Positions 12,440-24,060 of a stretch of 64,000 nucleotides of DNA are shown one piece after another. Every line of letters starts with the position of its first letter. Within the stretch, counting starts at the first letter, position 1. A program made the position numbers and the translations under genes. Origin of the DNA: Lumbricus terrestris (taxonomy: Eukaryota; Annelida; Clitellata; Crassiclitellata; Lumbricidae); NCBI GenBank assembly GCA_949752735.1, contig OX457044.1, positions 16,088,485-16,152,484 on the forward strand, given 5' to 3'. The notes under the pieces are model-generated. The model made no database searches and was not told the origin of the DNA. It was given only the letters and a program-made list of their open reading frames with translations.

Positions 12440-12821
12440 AGGCAAGCGATAATCGTCGTCATCCGGCGCTAACGGAACTCCCGTGGCGCTTGAGCGCGGT
12501 CGGCTGGCAGCGTCGCCTACATCAGAGGAAGTATCCCGCGCAACAGAGACGCACCAGTAGGTAGCGAACACCTTCACATCTCAAGGAGCACCCCTCCGAT
12601 GCTGTTCTTCAAGTTTAAGAAAGGGATGTGCATGTGATGTGTCGGCAAAGTGGAAATCTGTATCAGTATCAGTATGGCTTCTTCCACATGAATGTTGAAG
12701 GAAGTACACCTGCAATATTTCTAATCATGTGACATTGTGTATAGGCCTTATTTGTATAATTCGATATTCTTGTTTTACCTATTCAAATCTATTCTAGTCT
12801 CTAATAATATACTTTAGTATC

Positions 12822-12825
<4 letters not shown>

Positions 12826-12866
<41 letters not shown>

Positions 12867-12869
12867 GTT

Positions 12870-12911
<42 letters not shown>

Positions 12912-12938
12912 GTTATTGCTATTATTATTATCGTTAGT

Positions 12939-12978
<40 letters not shown>

Positions 12979-13070
12979 CCAGCAGCAGCATCTTAGTCAT
13001 CATCATCATCACCATTACCATTATCATTATCATCATCACCATTACCATTATTGTTATAATTATCTCTATT
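12826..13070. repeat. (ATT)n to (ATC)n compound microsatellite
   Basis: TTA/ATT triplets from about 12,826 to 12,935 pass into (ATC)n at 12,941-12,977, then mixed CAT/CAC/ATT triplets to 13,070. Confidence 0.9.
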
Positions 13071-13136
13071 ATCACTTTTTATTCGTATTAATACATCTCT
13101 TATTATTGCTGCTATTACTATTATTTACCCGCGTTA

Positions 13137-13217
13137 ATGAGTTAGCTATTGAGTTAGCTATTGAGTTAGCTATTGAGTTAGCTATTGAGTTAGCTATTGA
13201 GTTAGCTATTGAGTTAT
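13137..13217. repeat. 12-bp minisatellite GAGTTAGCTATT
   Basis: Nearly seven perfect tandem copies of a 12-bp unit containing the palindrome TAGCTA. Their homogeneity suggests recent expansion. Confidence 0.95.
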
Positions 13218-13771
13218 AGCTCTTATTACTGTGATTACTTTTACCCTTTTTATTAATTTTATACTTCTTTTACTTCTGCTATTTCTATTGCTTTTTCCAG
13301 ATCAATTTCGGTCACTTCTGATAGTTCTATTGCCTTTTACTATTTCTGTTACTTTTGCTACTCTTACTATGTAGGACCTATTACCAGAACAGTAGACCTA
13401 CTTGTTCTATGCTACTCATCTTGTCTTTGTTGTTCCTTATTCAAGTATTGCTTCTATTTCTGAAAATGTGTTTCCATTGTGACTATTCACTATTCATTGC
13501 AATCACTGTTGTTATTACTATCACTATCGCAAGTGCGATAGCAGTGTAAGCTGATAGCCAATTAATGTCAATGAAATAATCGTATATAGAAACAACAATT
13601 CACTCGAAGACAATACACGGAACTCCAGCCACACGATGAGAAAGCTAAGTCTCATAGAGTGGCCTTAGGCACTCCTCTATAATACTGGCTGCTTAATGAG
13701 CTCTGAAAGATCTTTTATCCAGATTACCTGCTTAATCCCGTTAGCCACTTCCGTTACTCCAGTGTCTAATT

Positions 13772-13866
13772 GGCAGGGTATTGGACAATGTAATGGACAA
13801 GGTAATGGACAAGATAATTGACAAGGCAATGAATATGGTAATTGACAAGGTAATTGACAAGTTAAA
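13772..13866. repeat. Degenerate 12-bp repeat (GGTAATTGACAA)
   Basis: About eight diverged copies of GGTAAT(G/T)GACAA. Confidence 0.85.
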
Positions 13867-13925
13867 ACCGAAAGTGCGCCAAAACATAGGACAATATCCC
13901 GTTACATAAAGCAGACGAACTAAGT

Positions 13926-13927
13926 CG

Positions 13928-13994
<67 letters not shown>
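13926..13994. repeat. (ATC)n microsatellite
   Basis: About 23 ATC triplets with one CTT interruption, followed by a short (CAA)n run. Confidence 0.95.
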
Positions 13995-13995
<1 letters not shown>

Positions 13996-14284
13996 TTCAT
14001 CATCAACAACAACAACAACAGCATTCATCATATCGTCATCATATTCCTCTCTGCATTATGCTTCCTCTTCTCGGCCCATTCTCACTCTCCTCGTCTCTCA
14101 ATGCTTAACCCCATTTACTGCGTGGGCCTCGTGAACAATGACCACCCTTCAAACAATAGCTCCTCCCTCCATCCAACAACCCAACTGGACGCCTGCCTCC
14201 CGTTCACTGCTTTCCGTGTTTTGTGTTTGTATACACGTACTCCACGGACTGCTCAACTAATTCGAATTCATCATACGAACGTAA

Positions 14285-14549
14285 AACAACAAGCAGCGTA
14301 GAAGGGACAGGAGTGAGTGAGAGTTACAGATAGAGTGAGTGAGTGATAGACACACAGACAGAAAGACAGACAGACAGAGTTTGCAAGAGAGAGTAAAGTA
14401 AGACACACAAAAAGAGACAAATAGACAGACAGACAGGATGAATTCCATCTAGAGACAGATAGAGAGGCAGTGAAATGACAGAAACGTCAAGACTGGAATA
14501 TTACAGCCAGCGCCTCCTCGCGGCAATGAGGAGAGAGATACAGACAGAC

Positions 14550-14580
<31 letters not shown>

Positions 14581-14705
14581 GAGAGAGATACACAGTGAGA
14601 CAGAGAAACAGTGAGACAGAGAGAGACATAGAGACAGACAGAGAGAGACAGAGAGAGACAGACAGAGACACGCACACACAGATAGACACACACACACAGA
14701 ATCGC
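14285..14705. repeat. GACA/GAGA purine-rich tract
   Basis: (GACA)n at 14,540-14,580 and GAGACAGA units, ending in a short (CA)n run at 14,683-14,699. Short unique interruptions lie near 14,440-14,530. Confidence 0.9.
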
Positions 14706-14879
14706 AATGGAAAGATAGTCTCCTTCACTCGACTGAAGCAGACAATAGAACTGGCATGGACAGCAGCGAAAATCGCCTCTTGGTCAAAGACACACAAAGA
14801 AGGAGACAGTAGAAGGAGGGAATGACACAGATAGCAAGACAATCGCTTAGTGGCGGCTGAACATACAGCCACGCTGTGA

Positions 14880-15510
14880 CAGGGAAGAAGGAGACCAATG
14901 AGGAGAGGGAGAGGGAAAGATGAGAGAGAAGAATAAAAGTGGAGAGACATTGAGAAGAAGTAGAAGACAAAAGAAGAATGCGATGAAGATTGATAAGAGG
15001 AAAAATAATAGGAGAAAGAGGAAAGCGGAGGAAAGGGATGAAGACAAAAAGAAAGACAAAGAGAGGGAGAAGAGGAGGAAGAGAAAGATGAAGAGGAGAA
15101 GGAAAAGAGGTGGGAAAAGAATGAGATAAAGAATGCACAGAAGAAGAGGAAAAAGACCAAGAGGAGGAGGACTGAAGAAGGAAGACGAGGAGGAGGAGAA
15201 GTAGGAAGATGAAGAGGAGGAGGAAGAGGTGGATGAGAAGGTGGAGGAAGAATAAGCTAAATAATGCACAGAAGAAGAGGAAAAAGACCAAGAGGAGGAG
15301 GAGAAAGAGGATGAGGAGGAGAACAAAAGACAACAGCAATGAAACGAGCACATGCAGCAAACATAAGAACAAGGACAGCAAGAACGAGAAGAACAAAGTA
15401 AACAGAAGAAGTCGATCGAGAAGAACAAAAAAGAAGAAGAGAAAGAAGAACGACAGGCAAAACAGCAGAAGAAGAAGAAGAAGTAGAAAAAAACGAAGAG
15501 ACAGAAGAAT
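14880..15510. repeat. Polypurine AAG/AGG tract
   Basis: Over 600 bp of mostly purines on the plus strand. A segment near 15,125-15,200 (AGAATGCACAGAAG...) recurs near 15,260-15,310 as ATAATGCACAGAAG with the same GAGGAAAAAGACCAAG continuation, so the tract grew partly by segmental duplication. Confidence 0.85.
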
Positions 15511-16244
15511 AGACTTTGATTGGCATTTGCCGAGCGAAACAGGAAACGGGGAAAGCGCGTTACAATCTAAAACGGCGACGCCTCGGGCGCCATATTGATA
15601 AGTGAAAATTACATGTTTGCCGTCGAAGCCAGTCACAAAATCTGGGCTACAATCAATCGATCGATCGCCCGACCGAGACTGGCCGCGGTCCCTCCGTCCC
15701 TCCGTCCCTCCGCCCCTCCCTCCGTCCGTCCCTCCCTCCATCCCTACCTCCGTCCTTCCGTCGGTCCTTCGCCCCACGATCGACCGAAAGCGAGGAAAGG
15801 GATAGGAGGCAAGGGTAGAAAGACTAGGACAACCATAAGGAATTGGAGGAATTGGAAGTGGAGGAGCTGGGGTTATATTATATAAGAATGGGTGGTGAAG
15901 TATGTAGGTAGGGGGGAGGGGAGGTAAGGTAGGAGGAGAGGGAGAAGAGAATGGAAGATGAGTGGTAGTGGAAGGAGCATGTGGAGTATCGGAAGGAGAC
16001 CGTTTCTTGCGATGCAGGCATTCTGAGCATGCCTGCTGCAACCGCGCATGTCGTAGTTGGCTGTCACAAGCGATGCTTAGTGGCGGAGCTATTATCAAAG
16101 ACTGTGCAGAGAGAGGGAGGAGGAGGAAGAGAGGGAGAGGGAGAAACGGAGAGAGGAAGGGAAGGGGAGAGTGTAAGAGTCTTTGTAGAATTAGTCGTGT
16201 TGTAGTATGCGAGGTCGCTCTTGAGTCCGACGAGCTAACTCCCT
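15511..16244. other. Mixed unique DNA with a (TCCC/TCCG)n patch
   Basis: 15,511-15,690 is unique and CpG-containing. 15,691-15,775 is a TCCC/TCCG array. 15,790-16,180 mixes GGAG-rich and unique DNA. No exon was recognised. Confidence 0.4.
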
Positions 16245-16589
16245 CCCTCTCTCCATATCCCTCTCTCCCGCCCTCCCTCCATCCCCCTTTCCCACCCTCG
16301 CTCCCACCCTACCTTCCTCCCTACCTCCCTCCCTCCCTCGCTCTCTCTCTCCGCCTACGTGTATGTGCTCTGAAAGAGAGTTACCCTCTCTCTCTCTCCC
16401 TCTCTTTGGCTCTGCATCTGTATGTCTGTCTGCCTGTGTGTCTCTTTATCTGTTTCTCTGAAATGGTAACTCTCTACCTCTTTCTCTCTGTCTCTCTTTC
16501 TCTCTCTTACTCTCGTTCTGGCAATTCCTCTCTCTCTCTCTCTCTCTCTCTCACTCACTCTCTCTCCTTCACTCTCTCTCTCTTTCTCT

Positions 16590-16655
<66 letters not shown>

Positions 16656-16730
16656 CCCTATCTCCTTCATTCTCTTTCGGTCTATTTCTCTCTCTCTCTC
16701 TCTGCTCCTCTCTGCTCAAGCACCGTCGCC
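16245..16730. repeat. (TCCC)n and (CT)n polypyrimidine tract
   Basis: TCCC units at 16,245-16,345, then CT dinucleotides with interruptions and a pure (CT)n run at about 16,591-16,651. Strand asymmetry is opposite to the tracts between 10.7 and 15.5 kb. Confidence 0.9.
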
Positions 16731-17169
16731 AATCTATGGTCAAGTGGCAAGCCCAAGCCGTGCCAATCGGCCAAACGGAAATTAATTTCATGCCAGAAGT
16801 CATGCGCCTAGAAGCAACGTGACTCGTGACCAATAAATTATCAACGTACTCGAACGAAAGAGAAGCTTCCTCTTAATTATGAGGCGCTTTACATGAATGA
16901 CGACGAAGCGATCGAACAGAACAAGCAGACAGACAAACAACCGGATAGACACACATACACCAGATTGGTTTGAACGCATGCCTTCTAGGGCGCAAGGTGC
17001 CGGTTTGGGATTCCCATGAGATGACGTCTATGACAGAATGTCTAAATTGCAAATATAAATTTGCATAGCGGCATCTAAACAGAAGAAATTAAGAAACTAA
17101 TGAGAGGCCTATGGGAGTCAAATGTCATTAGGAAACTATGTCATGCAGTAAGCCAGGTATGTATGCACG
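16731..17169. other. Unique sequence, no gene recognised
   Basis: Near 16,975-17,030, GGTTTGGGATTCCC loosely resembles a tRNA B box and could mark an old SINE. Nothing else stands out. Confidence 0.25.
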
Positions 17170-17395
17170 TATGTTGCCCCTCTGTCTGTTTGCATTTCAG
17201 TTGTCAATTGTCTGTCTGTTTGTCTGCATGCCTGTCTGTCTGTTTGCATGTATTTCTATTTGTCTGTCTTTCGGTCTGCCTTCCTTTCTATGTGTATATC
17301 TATCTGTATGTCTTTGTGTCTGCCGTCTGCCTGTACATCTGTATGCACGTTTGTTTGTATGTTTGCATGTATTTGTGTGTGGTATTCTGCTATTA
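17170..17395. repeat. (TGTC)n-rich tract
   Basis: Irregular TGTC/TGTA/TGCA tetranucleotides; the Cys/Leu-rich open frames here are artefacts. Confidence 0.8.
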
Positions 17396-17460
17396 ATTAC
17401 GTAACGGAATCTGTCAGTGTCTTTCCTAGTCTACTTGTAAACCTGCCTCCCCCATCTTTC

Positions 17461-18315
17461 CGCCTGCTATCTGCCCACCTTTCTACCTGTTTGTCTGTCC
17501 ACCTTTCTACCTGTTTGTTTGCCCACCTTTCTACCTGTTTGTTTGCCCGCCTTTCTACCTGTTTGTCTGCCCACCTTTCTACTTGTTTGTCTACCCACCT
17601 TCCCACCTGTTTGTCTGCCCACCTTTCTACCTGTTTGTCTGTCCACCTTTCTACCTGTTTGTCTGTCCACCTTTCTACCTGTTTGTCTGTCCACCTTTCT
17701 ACCTGTTTGTCTGCACACCTTTATACTTGTTTGTCTGTCCACCTTTCTACCTGTTTGTATGCACACCTTTATACTTGTTTGTCTGCCCACCTTTCTACCT
17801 GTTTGTCTGTCCACCTTTCTACCTGTTTGTCTGTCCACCTTTCTACCAGTTTGTCTGTCCACCTTTCTACCTGTTTGTCTGTCCACCTTTCTACCTGTTT
17901 GTCTGCCCACCTTTCCACCTGTTTATCTGTCCACCTTTCTACCTGTTTGTCTGTCCACCTTTCCACCTGTTTATCTTTCCACTTTTCTACCTGTTTGTCT
18001 ATCCACCTTTCTACCTGTTTATCTGTCCCCCTTTCTACCTGTTTGTCTGTCCACCTTTCCATATGTTTGTCTGTCCACCTTTCCATATGTTTGTCTGCCC
18101 ACCTTCCCACTTGTTTGTCTGCCCACCTTCCCACTTGTTTATCTGTCCACCTTTCCACCTGTTTATCTGTCCACCTTTCCACCTGTTTGTCTGTCCACCT
18201 TCCCACTTGTTTGTCTGCCCACTTTTCTATCTGTTTGTCTGCCCACCTTTCCACCTGTTTGTTTGCCCACCTTCCTACTTGTTTGTCTGCCCACCTTCCT
18301 TCCTGTTTGTCTGCG
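17461..18315. repeat. 24-bp minisatellite, about 35 copies
   Basis: Tandem units of 24 bp with core CTACCTGTTTGTCTG joined to a CCACCTTT block. Variants include CCCACTT, CATATG, TATACTTG and TTTATCTG. The unit is divisible by 3 and stop-free in several frames, giving 270-360-codon frames on both strands that should not be called genes. Confidence 0.95.
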
Positions 18316-18984
18316 AATGTACCTTGAAAGGCGATTGTCCAGTTGTTGAAAATTGCATCGTGCTGAGAGTCGCTGTCATTAGTTGGCTCTCTCTAGTAGT
18401 AAAAATCAGAAATCAGATGAAACCTGACTCGAGCAAAACTCTCGACAGCGTTCAAAGGAAAGTCATTTATAGACCTGGATAGCTAAGAAGGTAATATTTA
18501 TGAACAACTCATAATTAACGGCTGTTTGATGTATAGGCTACATGTCACCTAAAGACGTCTGCAGCCAAAGATGTGTCTCCTATAATAGTTTATTTCATTG
18601 GTGCTCTATCAATCCCAGATGAAGAATTAAGTCGGTGTCTTTTCGACGAATTTGAAACCATTCTATTAAAGGCGTCTAATGAATTGTCACCGTCCTCGTC
18701 ATCGGTGGATCTTGCACCCCCGCCTGTCCGTCTCCCCAGTCTGTCTACGTGTATGTGTCAGTATCGCTTGGTGTCTGTGCGCTGTAAGTCTACGTGTAGG
18801 CTTGCTGCCACCTGTTTAAGCGATTACCAGGTTCTGCTGATGATGAGTGTCTAACTGTCTATAACTCTACATATTAATTTTATGGTTCTGCAGGTAGAAT
18901 TCAATGGTCGCCGTTTGATGTTGAAAGACGATTTTTATAAGGAATAGATGTCTGCGTACGACTAAGATGTTTCAAGTCTTAGGC
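18316..18984. other. Unique sequence, no gene recognised
   Basis: A 93-codon frame at 18,573-18,854 (plus) has no motif I recognise. There is no clear repeat structure. Confidence 0.3.
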
Positions 18985-19310
18985 CTAGTCCTCAGCTTGA
19001 GGTTTTAAGTCGGAGTCTTTATTCTTGATATCAAAGGCCTGGTCTTGAAACCATAGGGAAGTATTGTTCTTGGCGTCAAAGGGATTAGTCATGAGAGCAG
19101 AAGGAAAGACTTAGTCTTGGTCTTGAGATCAAATGGCTTGTTCTTAAGACCAGAAGGAAAGTCTTGATATTGGCCTGGGTTTTGAGAACAAAGGCCTATT
19201 CTTAAAACCAGAAGAAAAGTCTTGGTACTGAGACCAAAGGGCTTGTCTTGAGACAAGAAGTCTAGGTCTTGAGGTTTCAGGTCTTGACAACAAGACTGCT
19301 TTATCAGGCC
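18985..19310. repeat. Degenerate palindromic repeat around GGTCTTGAGACC
   Basis: About ten diverged units of roughly 25-35 bp, each containing a form of GTCTTGAGACCAAAGG with a small inverted repeat (GTCTTGAGAC). Confidence 0.75.
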
Positions 19311-19870
19311 ATTAAGTCATTATAATCAGTTATTTGTTTCTGTAGGCTAACTCTCTTCTGCGATAAACAGATTACGGTATGACACGAAGATTACACTCAA
19401 TCAGTGTAGGCCTATACTGTGACTTTTGCGATGCCCTCCGCACGCGAACACTTTTCTCTTGCTTCTTTGGTCACTGCATTCTGCAACGACGACTTGGTAT
19501 CCACCGCCACCCAATAACTCAGTTCCTGTGGTCAGTTATTTGATATTTTCATGCAGTCATATACATACTTAGGATGAATCTGGCTTCACTCTAAGAGACT
19601 TTCTATTGAATGATCAGATATCTTGAACATAATAACAACAATGTCAAATGCTTAGACGAGAACAACATCATCCGAATACGAACAGATGAAGAAGAAGTTA
19701 GAGATGAAGAAGTAGCCGTGGTGGACAGGAGTATATGGATAGAAGGATAAGTTGGAAGGCATCTTATTTCAATGTGGAGTATAGACTATAGAGGGATAAA
19801 GAAAGAGGACTGCAGAAGTACAGATCCTGGCAGAAGCAGTAAAGAAAAGAGGAATACCTATTCGGTGTGA
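19311..19870. other. Unique sequence, no gene recognised
   Basis: Short (GAAGAA) patches near 19,690 only; no convincing exon. Confidence 0.3.
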
Positions 19871-20890
19871 TGCTTGCGAGTCCTATCTTTCAGCCATTGT
19901 CATCCTCTCGAGTTCCATGTCTTCTGTCGCTGCAGTCCTTTTGTCGCATTCTTTCAGACCGTCTATTACAAGAATATATATAGGCCTATTATGTCATACT
20001 CCGTCATGCTATTTTTTTCTGTTGCAGAAAGGGATGCGTCTCTTGTCATTTTCTTCCCATGTGTCATTTTCTCTTTTGTCGTTCCTCTTCATCATTCTCC
20101 TATTCGTTTTCTGCCATTTTTTCTGCCTTTCATATAGCTGCCCTGATCGGGTTCTGTTCTCTAGACTCTAGAATTATTTTCTTCTGCCACTTCTGGCAAT
20201 ACATTCTGTCAACTACATCCAGCGTTGTCTTCTGTCATCCTGCTGCTATTTCTTTCTGCCACTTTAGTTCTCTTATTGTCTTACATCATCCCTTTATTCC
20301 TGCATGTCTCCAATGTCCTTTGTCATTCTTTTATGTCATTCCATTCTGTGACTCGTTCGTCTGCAATGGCCATTAGATTGTCACAGTCTTCAGAAGTTCC
20401 TTCTGCCTTTTCCATAGATAAATTCAGAAATTTACTTCCGCCATTCTTTTTGGCTTCTTCCCAAGCCTATTCTCTCCTATAGTTTTTGCCCTTTACCCTA
20501 TTACATTCTCTTTAACCTATTTCGTGACCTATTCTTCCATTGTCATTTTCCTTTTCTTCTTGTCCATGCTTTGCAGCCTCTTTCTAGGCTTATTCTCCAT
20601 TGTCGTCTGCCTTTTCACCTCTCCTATTTCATTCTCTCCTGCTTCCTTGCTGGCCTGTTCTTTCAACGCCGTTTGGCTTTTTTGGCTTTTCTCTATGCCA
20701 TTCTCTTCTGTGACTCGTTTCTATCATTCTTTTCCACCATTGCCGAATGTGTGTGTGTTTCCCTATTCCACTCTCTTCTCTCGTTCTCGCTTCTGTCTTT
20801 CTCCTCTGCCATTTCTAGCAGTGCATTCCATTTTCTGATTCGCTTCATCAGTTCCGTTTTTGGTCATTTGACGGCCATTCTCATCCAAAC
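19871..20890. repeat. Pyrimidine-rich degenerate repeat (TTCTGCCATT-like)
   Basis: Motifs such as TTCTGTCATT, TTCTGCCATT and TGTGACTCGTT recur irregularly over 1 kb. The several Phe/Ser/Leu-rich open frames on the plus strand reflect this composition. Confidence 0.6.
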
Positions 20891-21780
20891 CATCGACCTA
20901 TAACGTATTCACACTCCCCCCCTTCACACCCTCACCCCACCCCACTCCACCCCACCCTCACACCACTTCTATCTCAACCTACCCACCCCATCAGTGACGG
21001 CTGCATCTGTTTGCCAACCGACTAATCACCAACACATGGACTCGACTGTTCTGCTTGTTTGCACTTTGCGTCCGTCGACCGACCGATGACGCTTTTCAGT
21101 CGGACCCTGAAGATCGTGATTTGAAAGCTCGAATGAAAGAGAAGAAGAAGAAGAGGTCGGCGAAGATGGGACCAGCCGTCTTCAAGAGGGTTGACCTCCT
21201 CTTCAGACGAAAGATGCAGTCTCTTTTCAGCTGCTGCAACCTGCTATTTGCCATCGAAGCATCCTAGAGAATCGGTAGCGGAGGCGGATGCAGTAACGCG
21301 GTCAGTTCGCGTGGGACGCGTCTCTCAAATCGAAGAAGTCTAAATGTAATGAACGAGCAAATTGGTCGCCCCCCACTCCCCACTCGGTTGGCATCAGAGG
21401 CGCCTCAGTCAAGGGGTTCAGTGCTCAGCATCAATTGCGGCATCATAGGCAATAGCCTCTGACTGAGAAAGGAACAGCTAAGTGAGTGTCGGAATGGTGA
21501 CAACTTTGGACGTTTGATGGCTCTGCCTAATCTGACAACAAGAAGTGTAGCCTAAGTCAGATGAAACAAAATCTTATCAGCAACTCGGCGGAATGAATCA
21601 GGGCTGTTTTTAAGGAATTTTTAGAACTGCACAGCTCCTGCTTTTCCTTCCCATCCTCCATGGTAAACTAATTCCAATCGGAGGACAATGACCATTCTTG
21701 CTAGTTTTGACTGTACAAAAGTGCTTCTTCAACTGCACAAGTCCAGTTAGAACTGCACATTTTGTGTACAACTGATTCAT
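20891..21780. other. Unique sequence, no gene recognised
   Basis: A 70-codon Lys/Arg-rich frame at 21,055-21,267 is compositionally more complex than its surroundings, but no family is recognised. Confidence 0.3.
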
Positions 21781-21977
21781 AATAACGGTTGTATGAAGGA
21801 AATCTTTTATTATGTTCAGTTTGGCTCGCAGCCAAATGGGTCTCCAAGTTCTCTACCACAACTGCTACTGCTACTGCTATACCATACATTCTGCTGCTAC
21901 TCCACCTCCTCCTCCTCCTTCTATTGCTCCTCCTACTGCTGCTACTGCTACGAGTACTACGAAAACTACGAATACTA

Positions 21978-22075
21978 CTACCACCACCACCACCACCACC
22001 ACCACCACCACCACCACCACCACCACCACCACCACCACCACCACCACCACCACCACCACCACCACCACCACCACC

Positions 22076-22149
<74 letters not shown>

Positions 22150-22240
22150 CACTACTACCACTACCACCACCACCACCACCACCACCACCACCACCACCAC
22201 CACCACCACCACCACCACCACCACCACCACCACCACCACC

Positions 22241-22304
<64 letters not shown>

Positions 22305-22320
22305 ATACTACTACTACTAC
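21978..22320. repeat. Alternating (ACC)n and (ACT)n blocks
   Basis: Order: (ACC)n to about 22,086, (ACT)n to about 22,149, (ACC)n to about 22,249, (ACT)n to about 22,320. The ACC-ACT module appears twice, which suggests duplication of a compound array rather than two independent expansions. Confidence 0.95.
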
Positions 22321-22569
22321 TTCTAATTTCTCTACCTCATATTTCTTCTTCCTCTTCTTCTGCTTCCTCTTCTTCTCTACCCTCATTTTCTTCCTCTTTT
22401 AGTCTCCAAATTTCCAGCTCCTCTCAGCCGAACACAACTACACAACTACATATACATGTATGAATGTAGACGCTTCTCTTCATCGACCGCAATTACAATC
22501 AACGGCTGCTCGCCAGAAAAATCATCGTCGCTTCTCTTGCCCTGAAGAGCTTCTCTGGTGACGTCAGAG

Positions 22570-22650
22570 AAAGGGGAGGAAGAGGAGGAGGAGGAGGAGG
22601 AGGAGGAGGAGGAAAGGAGGAGGAAGAGGAGGAAAGGAGGAGGCTGTCCT
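22570..22650. repeat. (GGA)n microsatellite
   Basis: GGAGGAAGAGGAGG-type purine triplets. Confidence 0.85.
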
Positions 22651-22844
22651 TCTGTCCTTCTGTCTGTCCGTCCGGACGCAATCAATTGATTTCTAAGCAG
22701 TAGATATTCTGCTCTTTGTTATTTCAGTTCTGCTCTTGTGACCGAAATACAAAAGACGGATGAAATTATGGTTGTGTTCCGGAACACTTGGAATTTGTTT
22801 ATGAACCTCTTTCAGTCTATCCGACTGTGTCTCTGTTTATATGT

Positions 22845-23130
22845 CTGTCCATCCGTCCATCCATCCATCCATCTGTCCATCCATCCATCCATCTATCCAT
22901 CCGTCCATCAAGCCATCCATATGTCATTCAATAATCCTCACACTGTGTTTGTCCTTGTGTCTTTACCTATGTCTGTGTCTGTTTGTGTCTGTCTGTGTCT
23001 GTCTGAGACTGATTGTATGTGTGTGTCTTTTACCTGCTTTCCTCATCTTGTTTTATCTGTGTATGTGTCTGTCGATGTGTCATTATATCTGTCTGTATGT
23101 TTGCCTGTCTGTCTGTTTGTCTGTCTGTCC
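22845..23130. repeat. (TCCA)n and (TGTC)n tetranucleotides
   Basis: (TCCA)n at 22,848-22,920, then TGTC-rich DNA to 23,130. Confidence 0.85.
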
Positions 23131-23439
23131 ATATTAAACATCATCTAGACTACCCAATTTGGGTCTCCAACCGCTCCTTGTCTTGTGCTCTTATCCTCAT
23201 TTGAACTTCTCAGTCTTTTTCTTATCTGCCCTACAGACGATTCTCAACCATCGTGGTTTACTCGAATCACAGCAGACAGAGTTGTCACCAATCGAGACCA
23301 CAAAGTAGAAATTAAGCCCAAATCACTCACCCCTATGCCTTTTACCCCCAACCCACCCCCAATTCAATCCCCCATCATCATCGTGACTCTGCGGTTGCAA
23401 TTGCGAGTAGGTATAGGCATCGCAATTACTGAACCCGGT

Positions 23440-23690
23440 GGAGACGCCACATTTGTTTCAGCCGCAGGCGACACCGTCTGCAACCGGCGGCTGCTGCAGC
23501 GAGTCGTACGGTGCCATCGGAACATATTGATGAGATGCTAGTGATTGTACGGTCGACTTGAACTGCCTGCTGCAGCAGCAGCCAGTTGTCACGCACCACA
23601 GCCAAAGGCGATCGGTGTGTCTCCTGCTGCTGTGAGGAGAAGGACGAGGGACGAGGGAGTCAGTGCCCTCCACCCCCATCAGAACAACCC
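23440..23690. other. GC-rich unique island, possible exon
   Basis: Sequence complexity and GC content rise sharply between microsatellite blocks. On the minus strand a frame at 23,458-23,679 reads STVQSLASHQYVPMAPYD followed by a Gln/Pro stretch, which looks protein-like. No domain or firm splice sites were identified. Confidence 0.2.
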
Positions 23691-23703
23691 AGGAGTGTCA
23701 CAT

Positions 23704-24060
23704 TCCTTCTCAATCTCTCTCTCTTTCTCTCTGTCTCTTTTTGAAGCTCTTTGTCTCTCTCTGTCTGTCTCTCTCCGTGTCTTTCTGCCTCTCTCTGTCT
23801 GTCGGTATGTATGTCTGCCTGTCTGTCTGTGTCTGTCTGTTCGTCTGTTCGTCTGTTCGTCTGTCTGTCCCTCTATTTATCTGTCGTCTGTCTGTCTGTC
23901 TGTCCATCCATCCATTCATCCATCCATCAGTCCATTCACCTATCTCTATCTCTCTCTGCTTTCCCTATACATGTATATCTCTTCGTGTGTCTCTATATAA
24001 CTGTTTCTCTGTGTGTGTGTGTGTGTGTGTGTCTTTATTTACCTGCCTATCTGTATATCC
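23704..24060. repeat. CT/TGTC/GT compound low-complexity tract
   Basis: (CT)n and (CTGT)n to about 23,990, then (GT)n at about 24,011-24,032. Confidence 0.85.

Larger units (their letters stand above)
12122..12577 (-). other. Candidate polyglutamine exon (unproven)
   Basis: On the minus strand an open frame of 151 codons contains two CAG-encoded Gln runs (about 14 and 10) separated by a mixed His/Arg/Asp linker (RRHAHHIDDVAHS). They are flanked by complex sequence with DDDDYRLP before and an acidic and charged stretch (EEKDW) after. The flanks are compositionally complex and GC-rich, unlike the neighbouring microsatellites, as in Q-rich regulatory proteins. A plausible acceptor (CTCTGATGTAG) lies near 12,520. 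No domain is recognised, and CTG repeats can open frames by chance. Confidence 0.2.

Noticed and set aside
17248..18482. 270-360-codon frames of HLSTCLSV-type repeats that look like a repeat protein
   Set aside because: The 24-bp minisatellite is open in many frames on both strands; no start or splice context.
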